Shown here: piece by piece, positions 17,187-26,478 of the stretch
How the letters are laid out: each line of letters opens with the position of its first letter
Position numbering within the stretch: the stretch's first letter is position 1
Assembly: GCA_002083525.1 (NCBI GenBank)
Contig: LWDM01000002.1
Coordinates: 19,439-53,473, forward strand
Direction of reading: 5' to 3'
Origin: Proteobacteria bacterium SG_bin9
Lineage (GTDB): Bacteria; Pseudomonadota; Alphaproteobacteria; Rhizobiales; Xanthobacteraceae
DNA length: 34,035 nucleotides
Notes under the pieces: model-generated
Told to the model about the DNA's origin: nothing
Seen by the model: the letters and a program-made list of their open reading frames with translations, nothing else
Database searches by the model: none
Position numbers and translations under genes: made by a program

Positions 17187-17268
17187 TCGTCATGCCCGGA
17201 CTTGATCCGGGCATCCATCTTCGGGATGTGTTGACGGTGGATTGCCGGGTCAAGCCCGGCAATGACGA
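17187..17268. repeat. palindromic intergenic repeat, family C, twin hairpins
   Basis: An 82-base element bounded by TCGTCAT (17187-17193) and ATGACGA (17262-17268). It holds two perfect 9-bp hairpins: 17192-17200 with 17206-17214 (loop CTTGA), and 17241-17249 with 17255-17263 (loop TCAAG). The two loops are exact complements. It lies 7 bases past the stop of the minus-strand gene at 17276-17575 and 97 bases upstream of mutS, so it may end the first gene's transcript. Confidence 0.85.
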
Positions 17269-17275
17269 ACAAGGA

Positions 17276-17575
17276 TCAGTTCGCCGTCGCCGTGCTTTTC
17301 TTCTGCGCAGGCTTCGCGGCCGGAGCAGTCTTCGGCGTCTCGGCCGCGCGGGCCGAACCCCATGGATCGTTCGGCGCAGCCTGGTTCGGAATTTTCTTCA
17401 GCGATTCCTTGTAGGCCTTGTCGATGGCCGCCTGCCGTTCCTGCTCTTCGGGTGACAGCGACTTGGCATCCCGGTTCAGCGGCAGGCCCATGCCGGGCAT
17501 CATCTGCGCGAGGGCGGGGGATGCGAGCCATCCGGTCGCGATAGCAAGTGTCGAAGCAAGAACGAGAATGCGCAT
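17276..17575 (-). CDS. small secreted protein of unknown function
   Basis: Protein of 99 residues starting at 17575. A clear signal peptide (MRILVLASTLAIATGWLASPALA, written here in parts: n-region MRI, hydrophobic core to about residue 16, cleavage after PALA) is followed by a short mature part. That part has a Met/Pro-rich start (QMMPGMGLPLNR), a charged helical stretch (SPEEQERQAAIDKAYKESL), a conserved-looking NDPWGSAR, and an Ala/Lys/Pro-rich tail. I do not recognise a named domain. A longer frame to 17626 exists, but the start at 17575 is supported by the signal peptide and by GAGGGA about five bases upstream on its strand. It shares a direction with mutS but is separated by repeat family C. 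Confidence 0.7.
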   Translation of the reverse strand: MRILVLASTLAIATGWLASPALAQMMPGMGLPLNRDAKSLSPEEQERQAAIDKAYKESLKKIPNQAAPNDPWGSARAAETPKTAPAAKPAQKKSTATAN

Positions 17576-17712
17576 GGTGTCCCTCACGATGGCGCGGATT
17601 AGACCAAGATCGTCGGTCGCTGGCAATCCGCACTGCGGAACGTGATTGCCGCACTTCGTGACCGATGCATGGCAGCAAGGCTGCCGTGATGGAGGTACGC
17701 GAGGATGAGTAT

Positions 17713-17741
17713 TTGACCTCTCCTGCCGCGAACCCTACAAA
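17713..17741 (+). promoter_or_regulatory. sigma-70-type promoter of pcaF
   Basis: TTGACC (17713-17718) and TACAAA (17736-17741) are separated by exactly 17 bases and match the -35 and -10 consensus at 5/6 and 4/6 positions. The expected transcription start is near 17748, giving a leader of about 60 bases before the pcaF start at 17810. No PcaQ-type box was seen here. Confidence 0.55.
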
Positions 17742-17809
17742 ATCGCGAGAAATTCGCTGTCTTCAACAAGCAATACCGCCGACGGTTAGCGGCTTTGGGA
17801 GGTTCAAAA

Positions 17810-19017
<1,208 letters not shown>

Positions 19018-19018
<1 letters not shown>

Positions 19019-19033
19019 TAACCTGAAGGTTAC
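19018..19033 (+). promoter_or_regulatory. PcaQ-like operator upstream of pcaHG
   Basis: ATAACC-TGAA-GGTTAC, a 5-bp dyad (TAACC/GGTTA) with four central bases. It begins on the last base of the pcaF stop codon and lies 80 bases before the pcaH start. The LysR-type activator PcaQ of Sinorhizobium is reported, from memory, to bind ATAACC-N4-GGTTAA; only the last base differs. It implies that pcaHG has its own inducible promoter. A second dyad, TGTTG-TGAT-CAACA, lies at 19055-19068. Confidence 0.6.
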
Positions 19034-19113
19034 CGCGCGGCTTCTCTGAACTGATGTTGTGATCAACACAGCGCGAGGCGGGGCCAACCCGCCCGCGTTT
19101 CGGAGAGAGCGCC

Positions 19114-19812
19114 ATGACCTTGGTCTATCCGCGGGAGAGCAATTCCGTTCACGCGCCGCGCCTGTCGCCGGCGTACAAGAGCACTGTCAAACGCTCGCCG
19201 CAAAAACCGCTGGTTATCATGCGGCACACGCTGTCCGAGCTGACCGGGCCGGTCTACGGCCAGGAGACGGTGCGCGAGAACGATCACGATCTCACCATCC
19301 AGCATCAGGGTGAGCCGCTCGGCGAGCGCATCATCGTCCATGGTTACGTGAAAGATGAGGATGGGCGCGGCGTCGCCAACACGCTGGTCGAGGTGTGGCA
19401 GGCCAATGCCTGCGGCCGTTACATCCATGTGGTCGATCAGCATCCGGCGCCGCTCGATCCGAACTTCACCGGCGCAGGCCGTTGCAAGACCGACGACAAG
19501 GGCTACTTCCGCTTCGTCACCATCAAGCCGGGTGCGTATCCCTGGGGCAACCACCACAATGCGTGGCGACCGGCCCACATCCACTTCTCGGTGTTCGGCC
19601 ACTCGTTCGTCTCGCGTCTGGTGACGCAGATGTATTTTCCGAACGATCCGTTGTTCGCCTTCGACCCGATTTACAATTCGATTCCGGATGAGCGCGTGCG
19701 TGAGCGCATGGTGTCATCGTTCGATCTTGACAACACCAAGCCCGATTGGGCGCTGTGCTATCGCTTCGACATCGTGCTGCGCGGCCGCAACGCGACGCCG
19801 ATGGAGACATAG
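19114..19812 (+). CDS. pcaH: protocatechuate 3,4-dioxygenase beta subunit
   Basis: Iron(III)-bearing subunit of 232 residues that splits the ring of protocatechuate between its hydroxyl groups, giving 3-carboxy-cis,cis-muconate. All four iron ligands can be placed: Tyr103 (GRYIHV), Tyr142 (GAYPWGNHH), His155 and His157 (AHIHFS). Their spacing (39, 13, 2) equals that of Tyr408, Tyr447, His460 and His462 in the Pseudomonas enzyme. The start at 19114 has GGAGAGA just upstream (about 19101-19107). A hairpin GGCGGG/CCCGCC lies in the leader (19077-19093). The alpha-subunit gene follows after 62 bases. A PcaQ-like box precedes the gene, so it is probably induced by pathway intermediates. Confidence 0.96.
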   Translation: MTLVYPRESNSVHAPRLSPAYKSTVKRSPQKPLVIMRHTLSELTGPVYGQETVRENDHDLTIQHQGEPLGERIIVHGYVKDEDGRGVANTLVEVWQANACGRYIHVVDQHPAPLDPNFTGAGRCKTDDKGYFRFVTIKPGAYPWGNHHNAWRPAHIHFSVFGHSFVSRLVTQMYFPNDPLFAFDPIYNSIPDERVRERMVSSFDLDNTKPDWALCYRFDIVLRGRNATPMET

Positions 19813-19874
19813 CATTTTCGAGCGAAGTGGGAACCGGTTCGCGTGAAGAAAACGCGTCAAGAGAGAAAAGTTCG

Positions 19875-20459
19875 ATGAGCAAGTTGCCGGACATTACGCC
19901 GTCGCAAACCGTCGGGCCCTACTTCAAGTACGGCCTGACGCCGGGCACGGCCTATCAATGGAACGACGCGTTCAGCAACAATCTCGTCACGCCCGATGCC
20001 TCGGGCGAGCGCATCCGCATCGAGGGTCAAGTGTTTGACGGCGACGGCGTGCCGATCACGGACAGCATGCTGGAAATCTGGCAGGCGGACGGGCAGGGCA
20101 AGTTTGCCGATCAGACGAAGACGGCGCTGCCGAACGCGGCGTTTCGCGGCTTCGGCCGCACCGGCACCGACAAGACCGGAACGTTCGTGTTCGACACGGT
20201 GAAGCCTGGGCAGGTCGCCGATCCGGACGGCAAGCTGCAGGCGCCGCACATTCTGCTCGCTGTGTTCGCGCGCGGCATGACCATGCAATGCTACAGCCGT
20301 ATCTATTTTGCGGACGAAGTCGCGAACGCGACCGATCCGGTACTGGCGCTCGTGCCGGCCGATCGCCGCGACACGCTGATCGCAAAGAAGCAGGGCAGTG
20401 CCTGGCGCTTCGACGTCCATGTCCAGGGCGACAAGGAAACGGTGTTTTTCGACGTGTAA
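19875..20459 (+). CDS. pcaG: protocatechuate 3,4-dioxygenase alpha subunit
   Basis: Partner subunit of 194 residues. It has the intradiol dioxygenase fold (TPSQTVGPYFKYGL near the N-terminus, SMLEIWQADGQGKF, FRGFGRTGTDKTGTFVFDT) but lacks the iron ligands. The region equal to the beta subunit's HIHF reads PHILLAVFARG, with only one histidine, as expected for alpha subunits, which shape the substrate pocket. The start at 19875 (MSKLPDITPSQT) is preferred over a longer frame beginning at 19746, which overlaps pcaH. A weak GAGAG lies upstream. With pcaH it forms the (alpha-beta)-iron enzyme. The next pathway genes (pcaB, C, D, I, J) are not in the window. Confidence 0.94.
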   Translation: MSKLPDITPSQTVGPYFKYGLTPGTAYQWNDAFSNNLVTPDASGERIRIEGQVFDGDGVPITDSMLEIWQADGQGKFADQTKTALPNAAFRGFGRTGTDKTGTFVFDTVKPGQVADPDGKLQAPHILLAVFARGMTMQCYSRIYFADEVANATDPVLALVPADRRDTLIAKKQGSAWRFDVHVQGDKETVFFDV

Positions 20460-20525
20460 TCAGCACGCCGATAAGCATGGCTGCCCACGTGGCGGAATCG
20501 CCCTCCATGCGCTACATAGAGGCCG

Positions 20526-21017
20526 ATGACCACCGCCAAGCCCGCCTTTCCGGCCCCCGGCCACGATCATGATCGCTGCGCAGCCGATGCGTTGCATCAT
20601 GCGGAAACCGTGTGCGCGAGCCGTGGTCAGCGCTTCACGCCGATCCGCCGGCAGGTGCTGAGTGCGTTGCTCGCGAGCCACCGGCCGCTCGGCGCCTACG
20701 AGATCATCGACGAGCTGGCGAAGCAGATTGCGCGCCCCGCGCCGATCACGATCTATCGCGCGCTCGACTTCCTGATGGAGAACGGCCTCGTGCATCGCAT
20801 CGAGAGCCGCAACGCATTTCTCGCCTGCGCGCACGATCACGCCGACACCGCGATGGTCGCGTTTCTGATTTGCGACAGTTGCGGTTCGGTCGGTGAAGTG
20901 CCGGCGGCACCTGTCGCCAAGAGCCTCAACGATGCCGCGCGCGGCACCGGATTCTTGCCCAAGATGTCGGTGGTCGAGATCACCGGCACTTGCGGCCACT
21001 GCAAGCCGGCGAATTAA
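20526..21017 (+). CDS. zur: Fur family regulator, probably the zinc uptake regulator Zur
   Basis: Regulator of 163 residues. The winged-helix part reads RGQRFTPIRRQVLSALL and then PITIYRALDFLMENGLVHRI, which is close to Zur (ALDFLxExG followed by VHxIES). Two CXXC pairs, Cys116/Cys119 (ICDSCG) and Cys156/Cys159 (TCGHC), form the structural zinc site as in E. coli Zur. A His/Asp-rich stretch, CAHDHADTA (101-109), is the likely regulatory metal site. It would repress zinc uptake genes when zinc is ample. No znuABC or zinc chaperone gene is adjacent, so the assignment rests on the protein alone. The neighbouring EamA gene, 33 bases downstream, may be co-transcribed. The start at 20526 follows AGAGG closely. 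Confidence 0.8.
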   Translation: MTTAKPAFPAPGHDHDRCAADALHHAETVCASRGQRFTPIRRQVLSALLASHRPLGAYEIIDELAKQIARPAPITIYRALDFLMENGLVHRIESRNAFLACAHDHADTAMVAFLICDSCGSVGEVPAAPVAKSLNDAARGTGFLPKMSVVEITGTCGHCKPAN

Positions 21018-21050
21018 AAGAATGCCGCGCTCAAGCGGTCGTGAGGGCGA

Positions 21051-21998
21051 ATGACTTCCACCATGATGACGAGTTCGCCCGCCGGGCGGCCGCTTGGCGC
21101 GGGCGCGATCGCGCTTGTGGTGATGCTGTGCCTGAGCTGGGGCTTCAATCAGATCGCGGTGAAGGTGGCGATGCCGGATGTGCCGCCGCTGATTCAGGCG
21201 ACGATCCGTTCCTTCGGCGCGCTGCTGGTCGTGCTGCTCGCCGCGCGCATTCGCGGCGTGAAGATGTTCGAACGCGACGGTACGCTGAAGGCTGGACTGA
21301 TCTGCGGCGTGCTGTTCGGCATCGAATTCGTGCTGATCTATCGCGGCCTGCTTTTCACCAGCGCGTCGCGCGCGGTGCTCTTCCTCTACGTCGCGCCGTT
21401 TGTGGTGGCGCTCGGCTCATGGCTGCTGGGGAACGAGCGGCTCAGCCGGGTGCAGTGGCTCGGGCTCGGGCTGTCGTTCGTGGGCCTGTCGCTTGCCTTC
21501 GGATTGCCGCAACCTTCCGTCGATACGAAAACGCTGATCGGCGACGCCATGCTCATGCTGGGCGGGGTGATCTGGGCGGTGACCACACTGATGCTGAAAT
21601 CGACCCGGCTGCTGCACGCGCCGGCGGAAAAAAGCCTGTCTTATCAACTGGCTGTGTCGGTCCTGATCCTCGGAGCGGCGTCCCTGATGCTGGGCGAGAC
21701 GGTCACCGGATGGCCGCGGACGATTTCGCTTATCTCATTGGCATATCAGAGCTTTTGGGTGGTCGGCATCACCTTCCTGATCTGGGTTGCCATGGTAAAA
21801 TCCTATTCTGCCAATAGATTATCGGCATTCACGTTCCTGACCCCGCTGTTCGGCGTCATCGGCGGCTACGTCATCATGAACGACCCGATCACTCCGGCGT
21901 TCATCGTCGCAGCCGTGCTTGTGATTGCAGGCCTGATCCTCGTTAACCGGCCGCCCGCCAAGCCGAACGAGGCATTGCGAGGCGTCACAAAGACCTGA
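21051..21998 (+). CDS. EamA/DMT family transporter
   Basis: Integral membrane protein of 315 residues with about ten segments in two EamA repeats, the drug/metabolite transporter superfamily. Typical features are the first helix LVVMLCLSWGFNQIAVKVAM, which contains the family's WG-FN pattern, the FLYVAPFVVALGSWLLGNERL stretch at the end of the first repeat, and LTPLFGVIGGYVIMND near the end of the second. The transported compound cannot be told; amino acids, metabolites or drugs are typical. GAGGG about five bases before the ATG at 21051 supports the start. The gene follows the Zur-like regulator by 33 bases and precedes ispG by 13, so the three may form one transcript. Confidence 0.9.
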   Translation: MTSTMMTSSPAGRPLGAGAIALVVMLCLSWGFNQIAVKVAMPDVPPLIQATIRSFGALLVVLLAARIRGVKMFERDGTLKAGLICGVLFGIEFVLIYRGLLFTSASRAVLFLYVAPFVVALGSWLLGNERLSRVQWLGLGLSFVGLSLAFGLPQPSVDTKTLIGDAMLMLGGVIWAVTTLMLKSTRLLHAPAEKSLSYQLAVSVLILGAASLMLGETVTGWPRTISLISLAYQSFWVVGITFLIWVAMVKSYSANRLSAFTFLTPLFGVIGGYVIMNDPITPAFIVAAVLVIAGLILVNRPPAKPNEALRGVTKT

Positions 21999-22011
21999 TA
22001 TCTGAGCGCTT

Positions 22012-23286
22012 ATGAACAAAATCGAGAATTTGGCCGCCGTCGATGTCGCCGGCCCCGCCCCCCGTCACCGCAGCGTTCAGGCCGTCGTCGGCAACGTGAA
22101 GGTGGGCGGCGGCGCGCCGATCGTCGTGCAGTCGATGACCAACACCGACACCGCCGACATCAAGTCGACCGTCGATCAGGTCGCCGCGCTCGCCCGCAAG
22201 GGCTCGGAGATGGTGCGCATCACCGTCGATCGCGACGAAGCCGCAGCTGCCGTGCCGCACATTCGCGATGGCCTGCTGAAGCTCGGCGTCAACGTGCCGC
22301 TGATCGGCGACTTCCACTACATCGGTCACAAGCTGCTCGCCGATCATCCGGCATGCGCCGAAGCGCTCGACAAGTACCGCATCAATCCGGGCAATGTCGG
22401 CTTCAAGGATAAGCGCGACACGCAGTTCACCGACATCGTTGAGATCGCGATCAAGAACAACAAGGCCGTCCGCATCGGCGCGAACTGGGGTTCGCTCGAT
22501 CAGGAGTTGCTCGCGAAGCTGATGGACGAGAACGCGCTGCTCGCCAATCCGCGCGATGCGCGTGCGGTGATGCGCGAAGCGATGGTGCAGTCGGCTCTCG
22601 GTTCGGCCGCGCGCGCCGAAGAGATCGGCATGCCGCGCAACAAGATCATTCTCTCGGCGAAGGTGTCGGCCGTGCAGGATCTGATCGCAGTGTATCGCGA
22701 TCTCGCCTCGCGTTCGGATTACGCGATCCATCTCGGCCTCACCGAAGCCGGCATGGGCTCGAAGGGCATCGTTGCGTCCGCGGCTGCGCTCAGCGTGCTG
22801 CTGCAGGAAGGCATTGGCGACACCATCCGCGTCTCGCTGACGCCGGAACCGGGCGGCGACCGCACGCTCGAGGTGCAGGTCGGTCAGGAAATTCTCCAGA
22901 CCATGGGCTTCCGCACCTTTGTGCCGCTGGTGGCGGCCTGCCCAGGCTGCGGCCGCACCACGTCGACCACGTTCCAGGAATTGGCGCGCGAGATTCAGGA
23001 TTTCATCCGCGACGAAATGCCGACATGGAAGACGCGCTATCCGGGCGTCGAAGGCCTCAACGTCGCGGTGATGGGCTGCATCGTCAACGGCCCGGGTGAA
23101 TCGAAGCATGCCGACATCGGCATCTCGCTGCCGGGCACCGGCGAGTCGCCGGCGGCGCCGGTGTTCGTCGACGGCAAGAAGTTCCGCACCCTGCGCGGGC
23201 CGGGCATCGCCGCCGACTTCAAGGCGCTGGTGATCGATTACATCGATCAGCGTTACGGCACGACCGGACGGACCGCAGCGGAATAA
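22012..23286 (+). CDS. ispG: 4-hydroxy-3-methylbut-2-enyl diphosphate synthase
   Basis: IspG (GcpE) of 424 residues, the penultimate enzyme of the MEP isoprenoid pathway. It reductively opens the ring of methylerythritol cyclodiphosphate. The TIM-barrel N-terminus has VQSMTNTDTADIKSTVDQ and VPLIGDFHY; the C-terminal cluster domain holds the 4Fe-4S ligands Cys310 and Cys313 (AACPGCGRTT), Cys356 (MGCIVNGPGE), plus Glu363 in NGPGES. All are in place, so it should be active. Isoprenoid supply also appears in the window as the farnesyl diphosphate synthase gene at 26.7 kb. The start at 22012 has only a weak upstream site. The gene converges on the antiporter gene with 12 bases between. Confidence 0.97.
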   Translation: MNKIENLAAVDVAGPAPRHRSVQAVVGNVKVGGGAPIVVQSMTNTDTADIKSTVDQVAALARKGSEMVRITVDRDEAAAAVPHIRDGLLKLGVNVPLIGDFHYIGHKLLADHPACAEALDKYRINPGNVGFKDKRDTQFTDIVEIAIKNNKAVRIGANWGSLDQELLAKLMDENALLANPRDARAVMREAMVQSALGSAARAEEIGMPRNKIILSAKVSAVQDLIAVYRDLASRSDYAIHLGLTEAGMGSKGIVASAAALSVLLQEGIGDTIRVSLTPEPGGDRTLEVQVGQEILQTMGFRTFVPLVAACPGCGRTTSTTFQELAREIQDFIRDEMPTWKTRYPGVEGLNVAVMGCIVNGPGESKHADIGISLPGTGESPAAPVFVDGKKFRTLRGPGIAADFKALVIDYIDQRYGTTGRTAAE

Positions 23287-23298
23287 GCTTCCGCTGCT

Positions 23299-24903
23299 TT
23301 AGAGCGGCCCGTTCTTCTCGCGATTGTCGACGACCGCTTCCTCCAGATCGAGATCGCGTTCGATCCGCCGCCGCGTTTCGTCGGTGATCTCGCCTCTCCG
23401 CAACAATTCGTGCAGGCACTTGCGTTCGGCAGCGATGATCTCGCGCACCAGCGGCGCGCCCATCGTTGACGGCGTGAGCTGCCCTTGCTTCGGCGCTTCG
23501 GGCAGTGCGAGTTCGCGCGTGTTGTGACGCGCCTCGAGAAAGTCCGCGAGTCCCTGTGGGAGGTTACGGCCTGCGATCATGTTATCGAGATGTTCGCGCC
23601 CGTAGCCGATGAGCGTGCGCCGGGCGGCGATTTCCCGCTCGCGCTCCTCGGTATCTTCCGAGCGTCCATGGTCCGCGAGCCCGAGCATGCGGACCACGAA
23701 CGGCAACGTCAGTCCGAGTCCGACCAGCGTCACGAAGATGACGCCGAACGCGACGAACAGGATCAGGTCGCGATGCGGAAAAGCCTCGCCGCCAGGAAGC
23801 GTCAGCGGGATGGCTAACGCTGCGACGAGCGACACCACGCCGCGAATGCCGGTGAAGGCGACGACAAAGGTCTGCCGCCATGGCGGGATCGGATCGCGCG
23901 CCGCGAGGCGCTTGCTCAGCCACCGCGGGATATAGGTCGCCGGAAAGACCCAGGCGAAGCGCGCGACGATGACGATGGCCGAGATCAACGCAGTCGCGAT
24001 CAGCACCTCGCTCACCGGAATTGCGTTGGTCTTTTCCAGCAGCAGCCGCATCTGGAAGCCGATCAGCAGGAACAGCGAGCCTTCGATCAGCCAGATCACG
24101 AGGTCCCAGAAGAACACGCCCTGCAGACGCGTGGCGGATGAAATCAACAGCGGTCCGTTCCAGCTGACGTAGATGCCGGCCGCGACGGTTGCGAGCACGC
24201 CCGAGCCGCCGAAATGTTCCGGAATCCAGTAGGCGAGATACGGCGTCAGCAGCGACAGCGTGATCTCGATGCGCGGTTCGCGCGCCCATTGCCGCAGTCG
24301 CAGGCTGAGCCAGCCGATGCCGATGCCGTAGGCCAGTTCACCGACGACAATCGCGCCGAACGTGCCGGTCGCTTTGGTCAGCGAGAACGCGCCGGTGGTA
24401 AGAGCGATGACGGCGAAGCGATAGAGGATCAACGCGGTGGCGTCGTTGACGAGACCTTCGCCCTCGAGAACGACCAGGATGCGGCGCGGCATCTTCAGCC
24501 GCCGCGCGATCGCGAGCGGCGCGACCACATCGGGAGGAGAGACGATGGCGCCGAGCAGGAAGCCGATCGCCCATGGTAGGCCGAGCAGCCAGTGTGCGGC
24601 GGCGGCCACTGCGCAGGTGGTGAACACGACGCAGCCGACGGCGAGCATGGCGATCGGTCGCAGGTTGTTCTTGAACTCGCGCCAGCTCATCGACACGCCG
24701 GCCGAGTAGATCAGCGGCGGCAGCAGCATCAGCAGCACGATTTCGGGCGCAAGCGTGACCGCCGGCAGGCCCGGCACGAACGCAAGCGCGATTCCGGTGA
24801 TGAGCAGCAGGATCGCGGGGGTGATGCTGAACTTGCGGGCCAGCGTCGCCGTGCCGGCGAGCGCTGCGATGAGCAGCAGGAAGGTTTGAAACGTCGCAGT
24901 CAT
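23299..24903 (-). CDS. CPA1-type Na+/H+ antiporter
   Basis: Inner-membrane cation/proton antiporter of 534 residues. About eleven to twelve membrane segments fill residues 1-410. Family signatures include ILLLITGIALAFVPGLP, LLPPLIYSAGVSMSW (the amiloride-type loop FFLxLLPPI), GAIVSPPDVVAPLAI with the conserved Asp, EGEGLVNDATALILYRF with conserved Asn and Asp, and FTGIRGVVSLVAALAIPL with the conserved Arg. The last 120 residues form a hydrophilic helical tail (EDTEEREREIAARRTLI...). This architecture is the YjcE/NhaP class, which exchanges cytoplasmic Na+ or K+ for protons. The ion cannot be told from sequence. It is divergent from the FAD enzyme gene, across 210 bases. Confidence 0.93.
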   Translation of the reverse strand: MTATFQTFLLLIAALAGTATLARKFSITPAILLLITGIALAFVPGLPAVTLAPEIVLLMLLPPLIYSAGVSMSWREFKNNLRPIAMLAVGCVVFTTCAVAAAAHWLLGLPWAIGFLLGAIVSPPDVVAPLAIARRLKMPRRILVVLEGEGLVNDATALILYRFAVIALTTGAFSLTKATGTFGAIVVGELAYGIGIGWLSLRLRQWAREPRIEITLSLLTPYLAYWIPEHFGGSGVLATVAAGIYVSWNGPLLISSATRLQGVFFWDLVIWLIEGSLFLLIGFQMRLLLEKTNAIPVSEVLIATALISAIVIVARFAWVFPATYIPRWLSKRLAARDPIPPWRQTFVVAFTGIRGVVSLVAALAIPLTLPGGEAFPHRDLILFVAFGVIFVTLVGLGLTLPFVVRMLGLADHGRSEDTEEREREIAARRTLIGYGREHLDNMIAGRNLPQGLADFLEARHNTRELALPEAPKQGQLTPSTMGAPLVREIIAAERKCLHELLRRGEITDETRRRIERDLDLEEAVVDNREKNGPL

Positions 24904-25113
24904 TGCCTGATTGCTTCGCGCGTCGAGCGAGCGCCGTCAAGCGTACGGTTTGCATGCCAAACGCCAGAAACGGACATGCAGTGGACGTATGCCGGCGCCT
25001 TCCGTTTCAAATCCGGTGATCTTTTTTTCACGCAGCCAAACGTCCGGGTCGGGAAACCCTCCGTGCCGCAGCCCGTATTCATCGCATCGAATATTTGAGC
25101 GGCTGCACATTCA

Positions 25114-26478
25114 ATGAAGACGTTTGGCGAACATGCTGTTGTGATCGGCGCAAGTATGGCGGGTCTTCTGGCCGCCCGCGCACTGATCAATCACTTTCAC
25201 TCGGTCACCGTGCTCGAACGCGACCGTCTTGCCGACACGGATCGTCCGCGCAAGGGCGTGCCGCAGGGCCGGCATGCGCATGGCCTGCTCGCGCGCGGGC
25301 GCGTGGTGATTGAAGATTTCTTTCCAGGCTGGACTGATGAAGTCGTCGCGTCCGGCGGACTGCTCGGCGATATCGGCGGCGATGTCGATTGGGTCGGCCA
25401 CAACGTTCGCCTCAAATCGGGTCCGAGCGATCTGATTGGATTGCTGGCGCCCCGGCCTGCGCTGGAAACGCATGTGCGTCGCAGGCTCGCGGCGATGCCG
25501 GGCGTGACCTTGATCGATGGATGCAGTGTCGATGGGTTGCTGGTTGCTGATGGCGGCCAACGCATCTGCGGTGTGCGCGCGCAAGCCGGCGGCGAGCTGC
25601 CGCGGGCGATCAAGGCCGATCTTGTCGTCGATGCAGGTGGACGCGGGTCGACGAGCCCGGCGTGGTTGAAGGCACTCGATTACGAGCTGCCGAGTGAGGA
25701 CAGAATCGAGATCGGCGCGGGCTATACGACGCGTAGCTATCGCCGTAAGCCGACCGACCTCGGCGGGCGTTTGGCTGTTGTGATTGCGGGCAGCGCACCG
25801 AACTGGCGCAACGGCGTCATTTTGGCGCAATCGGAAGACCGATGGATCGTCAGCGTCGGCGGTTACTTCGGCGATCATGCGCCCGACAACGACGAAGGGT
25901 TTGCCGACTACGTCGGGACATTGCCGGTGCCGGACATCTATCAGATCGTAATGACGGCCGAGCCGCTCAGCGAATTCATGACTTATCGCTATGCGGCCAA
26001 TCTACGTCGCCGCTACGAGAAGCTGACGCGATTTCCGGAGGGCTATCTTGTGTTCGGCGATGCGTTCTGCAGCTTCAATCCGGTCTACGGCCAGGGCATG
26101 ACCGTGGCCGCGCAGGAGGCGCGGGCGCTCGACGAGTGCCTGCAACGCGGCAATCGCGATCTTGCGCGACGCTTCTTCCGTGCGGCCGGTGCGATCGTCG
26201 ATATTCCCTGGAACATTGCGGTCGGCAACGATCTGCGCCATCCGAAGGTGGAGGGCGAGCGGCCTGCGATGGTTCGCTTTATCAACTGGTACATCGGCAA
26301 GCTGCATCTGGCGGCACGGCACGATCCGCACCTGACAACCGCATTCCTGCATGTGGCCAATCTGATGGCGCAGCCGCCGTCGCTGCTGAAGCCGTCGATC
26401 GTCGCGCGTGTGATGAAGGGCAATCTGTTCCGGCCATCCATTGATGCCGGTGTGCGCGTGCCGTCGCGCGCGTTCTAA
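25114..26478 (+). CDS. FAD-dependent oxidoreductase/monooxygenase of unknown substrate
   Basis: Flavoprotein of 454 residues. The N-terminus has the dinucleotide fold VVIGASMAGLLAARAL (9-24), a slightly altered GXGXXG reading GASMAG, ending in the acidic VLERDRL. The second FAD motif is VFGDAFCSFNPVYGQGMT (about 313-330, Asp316). This is the group A hydroxylase/geranylgeranyl-reductase-like class. The middle section, where substrate would bind, shows YTTRSYRRK and matches nothing I can name. The last 100 residues (FRAAGAIVDIPWNIAVG, MVRFINWYIGKLH) are helical. No partner gene with a clear role is adjacent. The start at 25114 has a weak ribosome binding site, but the fold begins nine residues in, so it is right. 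It overlaps the convergent small gene by four bases. Confidence 0.85.
   Translation: MKTFGEHAVVIGASMAGLLAARALINHFHSVTVLERDRLADTDRPRKGVPQGRHAHGLLARGRVVIEDFFPGWTDEVVASGGLLGDIGGDVDWVGHNVRLKSGPSDLIGLLAPRPALETHVRRRLAAMPGVTLIDGCSVDGLLVADGGQRICGVRAQAGGELPRAIKADLVVDAGGRGSTSPAWLKALDYELPSEDRIEIGAGYTTRSYRRKPTDLGGRLAVVIAGSAPNWRNGVILAQSEDRWIVSVGGYFGDHAPDNDEGFADYVGTLPVPDIYQIVMTAEPLSEFMTYRYAANLRRRYEKLTRFPEGYLVFGDAFCSFNPVYGQGMTVAAQEARALDECLQRGNRDLARRFFRAAGAIVDIPWNIAVGNDLRHPKVEGERPAMVRFINWYIGKLHLAARHDPHLTTAFLHVANLMAQPPSLLKPSIVARVMKGNLFRPSIDAGVRVPSRAF

Noticed and set aside
19055..19068. TGTTG-TGAT-CAACA as an Fnr/FixK site
   Set aside because: Spacing and half-sites do not fit TTGAT-N4-ATCAA; noted only as a dyad near the pcaH promoter.
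24948..24962. GTTTG-CATGC-CAAAC dyad between the antiporter and FAD genes
   Set aside because: A 5-bp dyad of this size is expected by chance and matches no regulator site I know.
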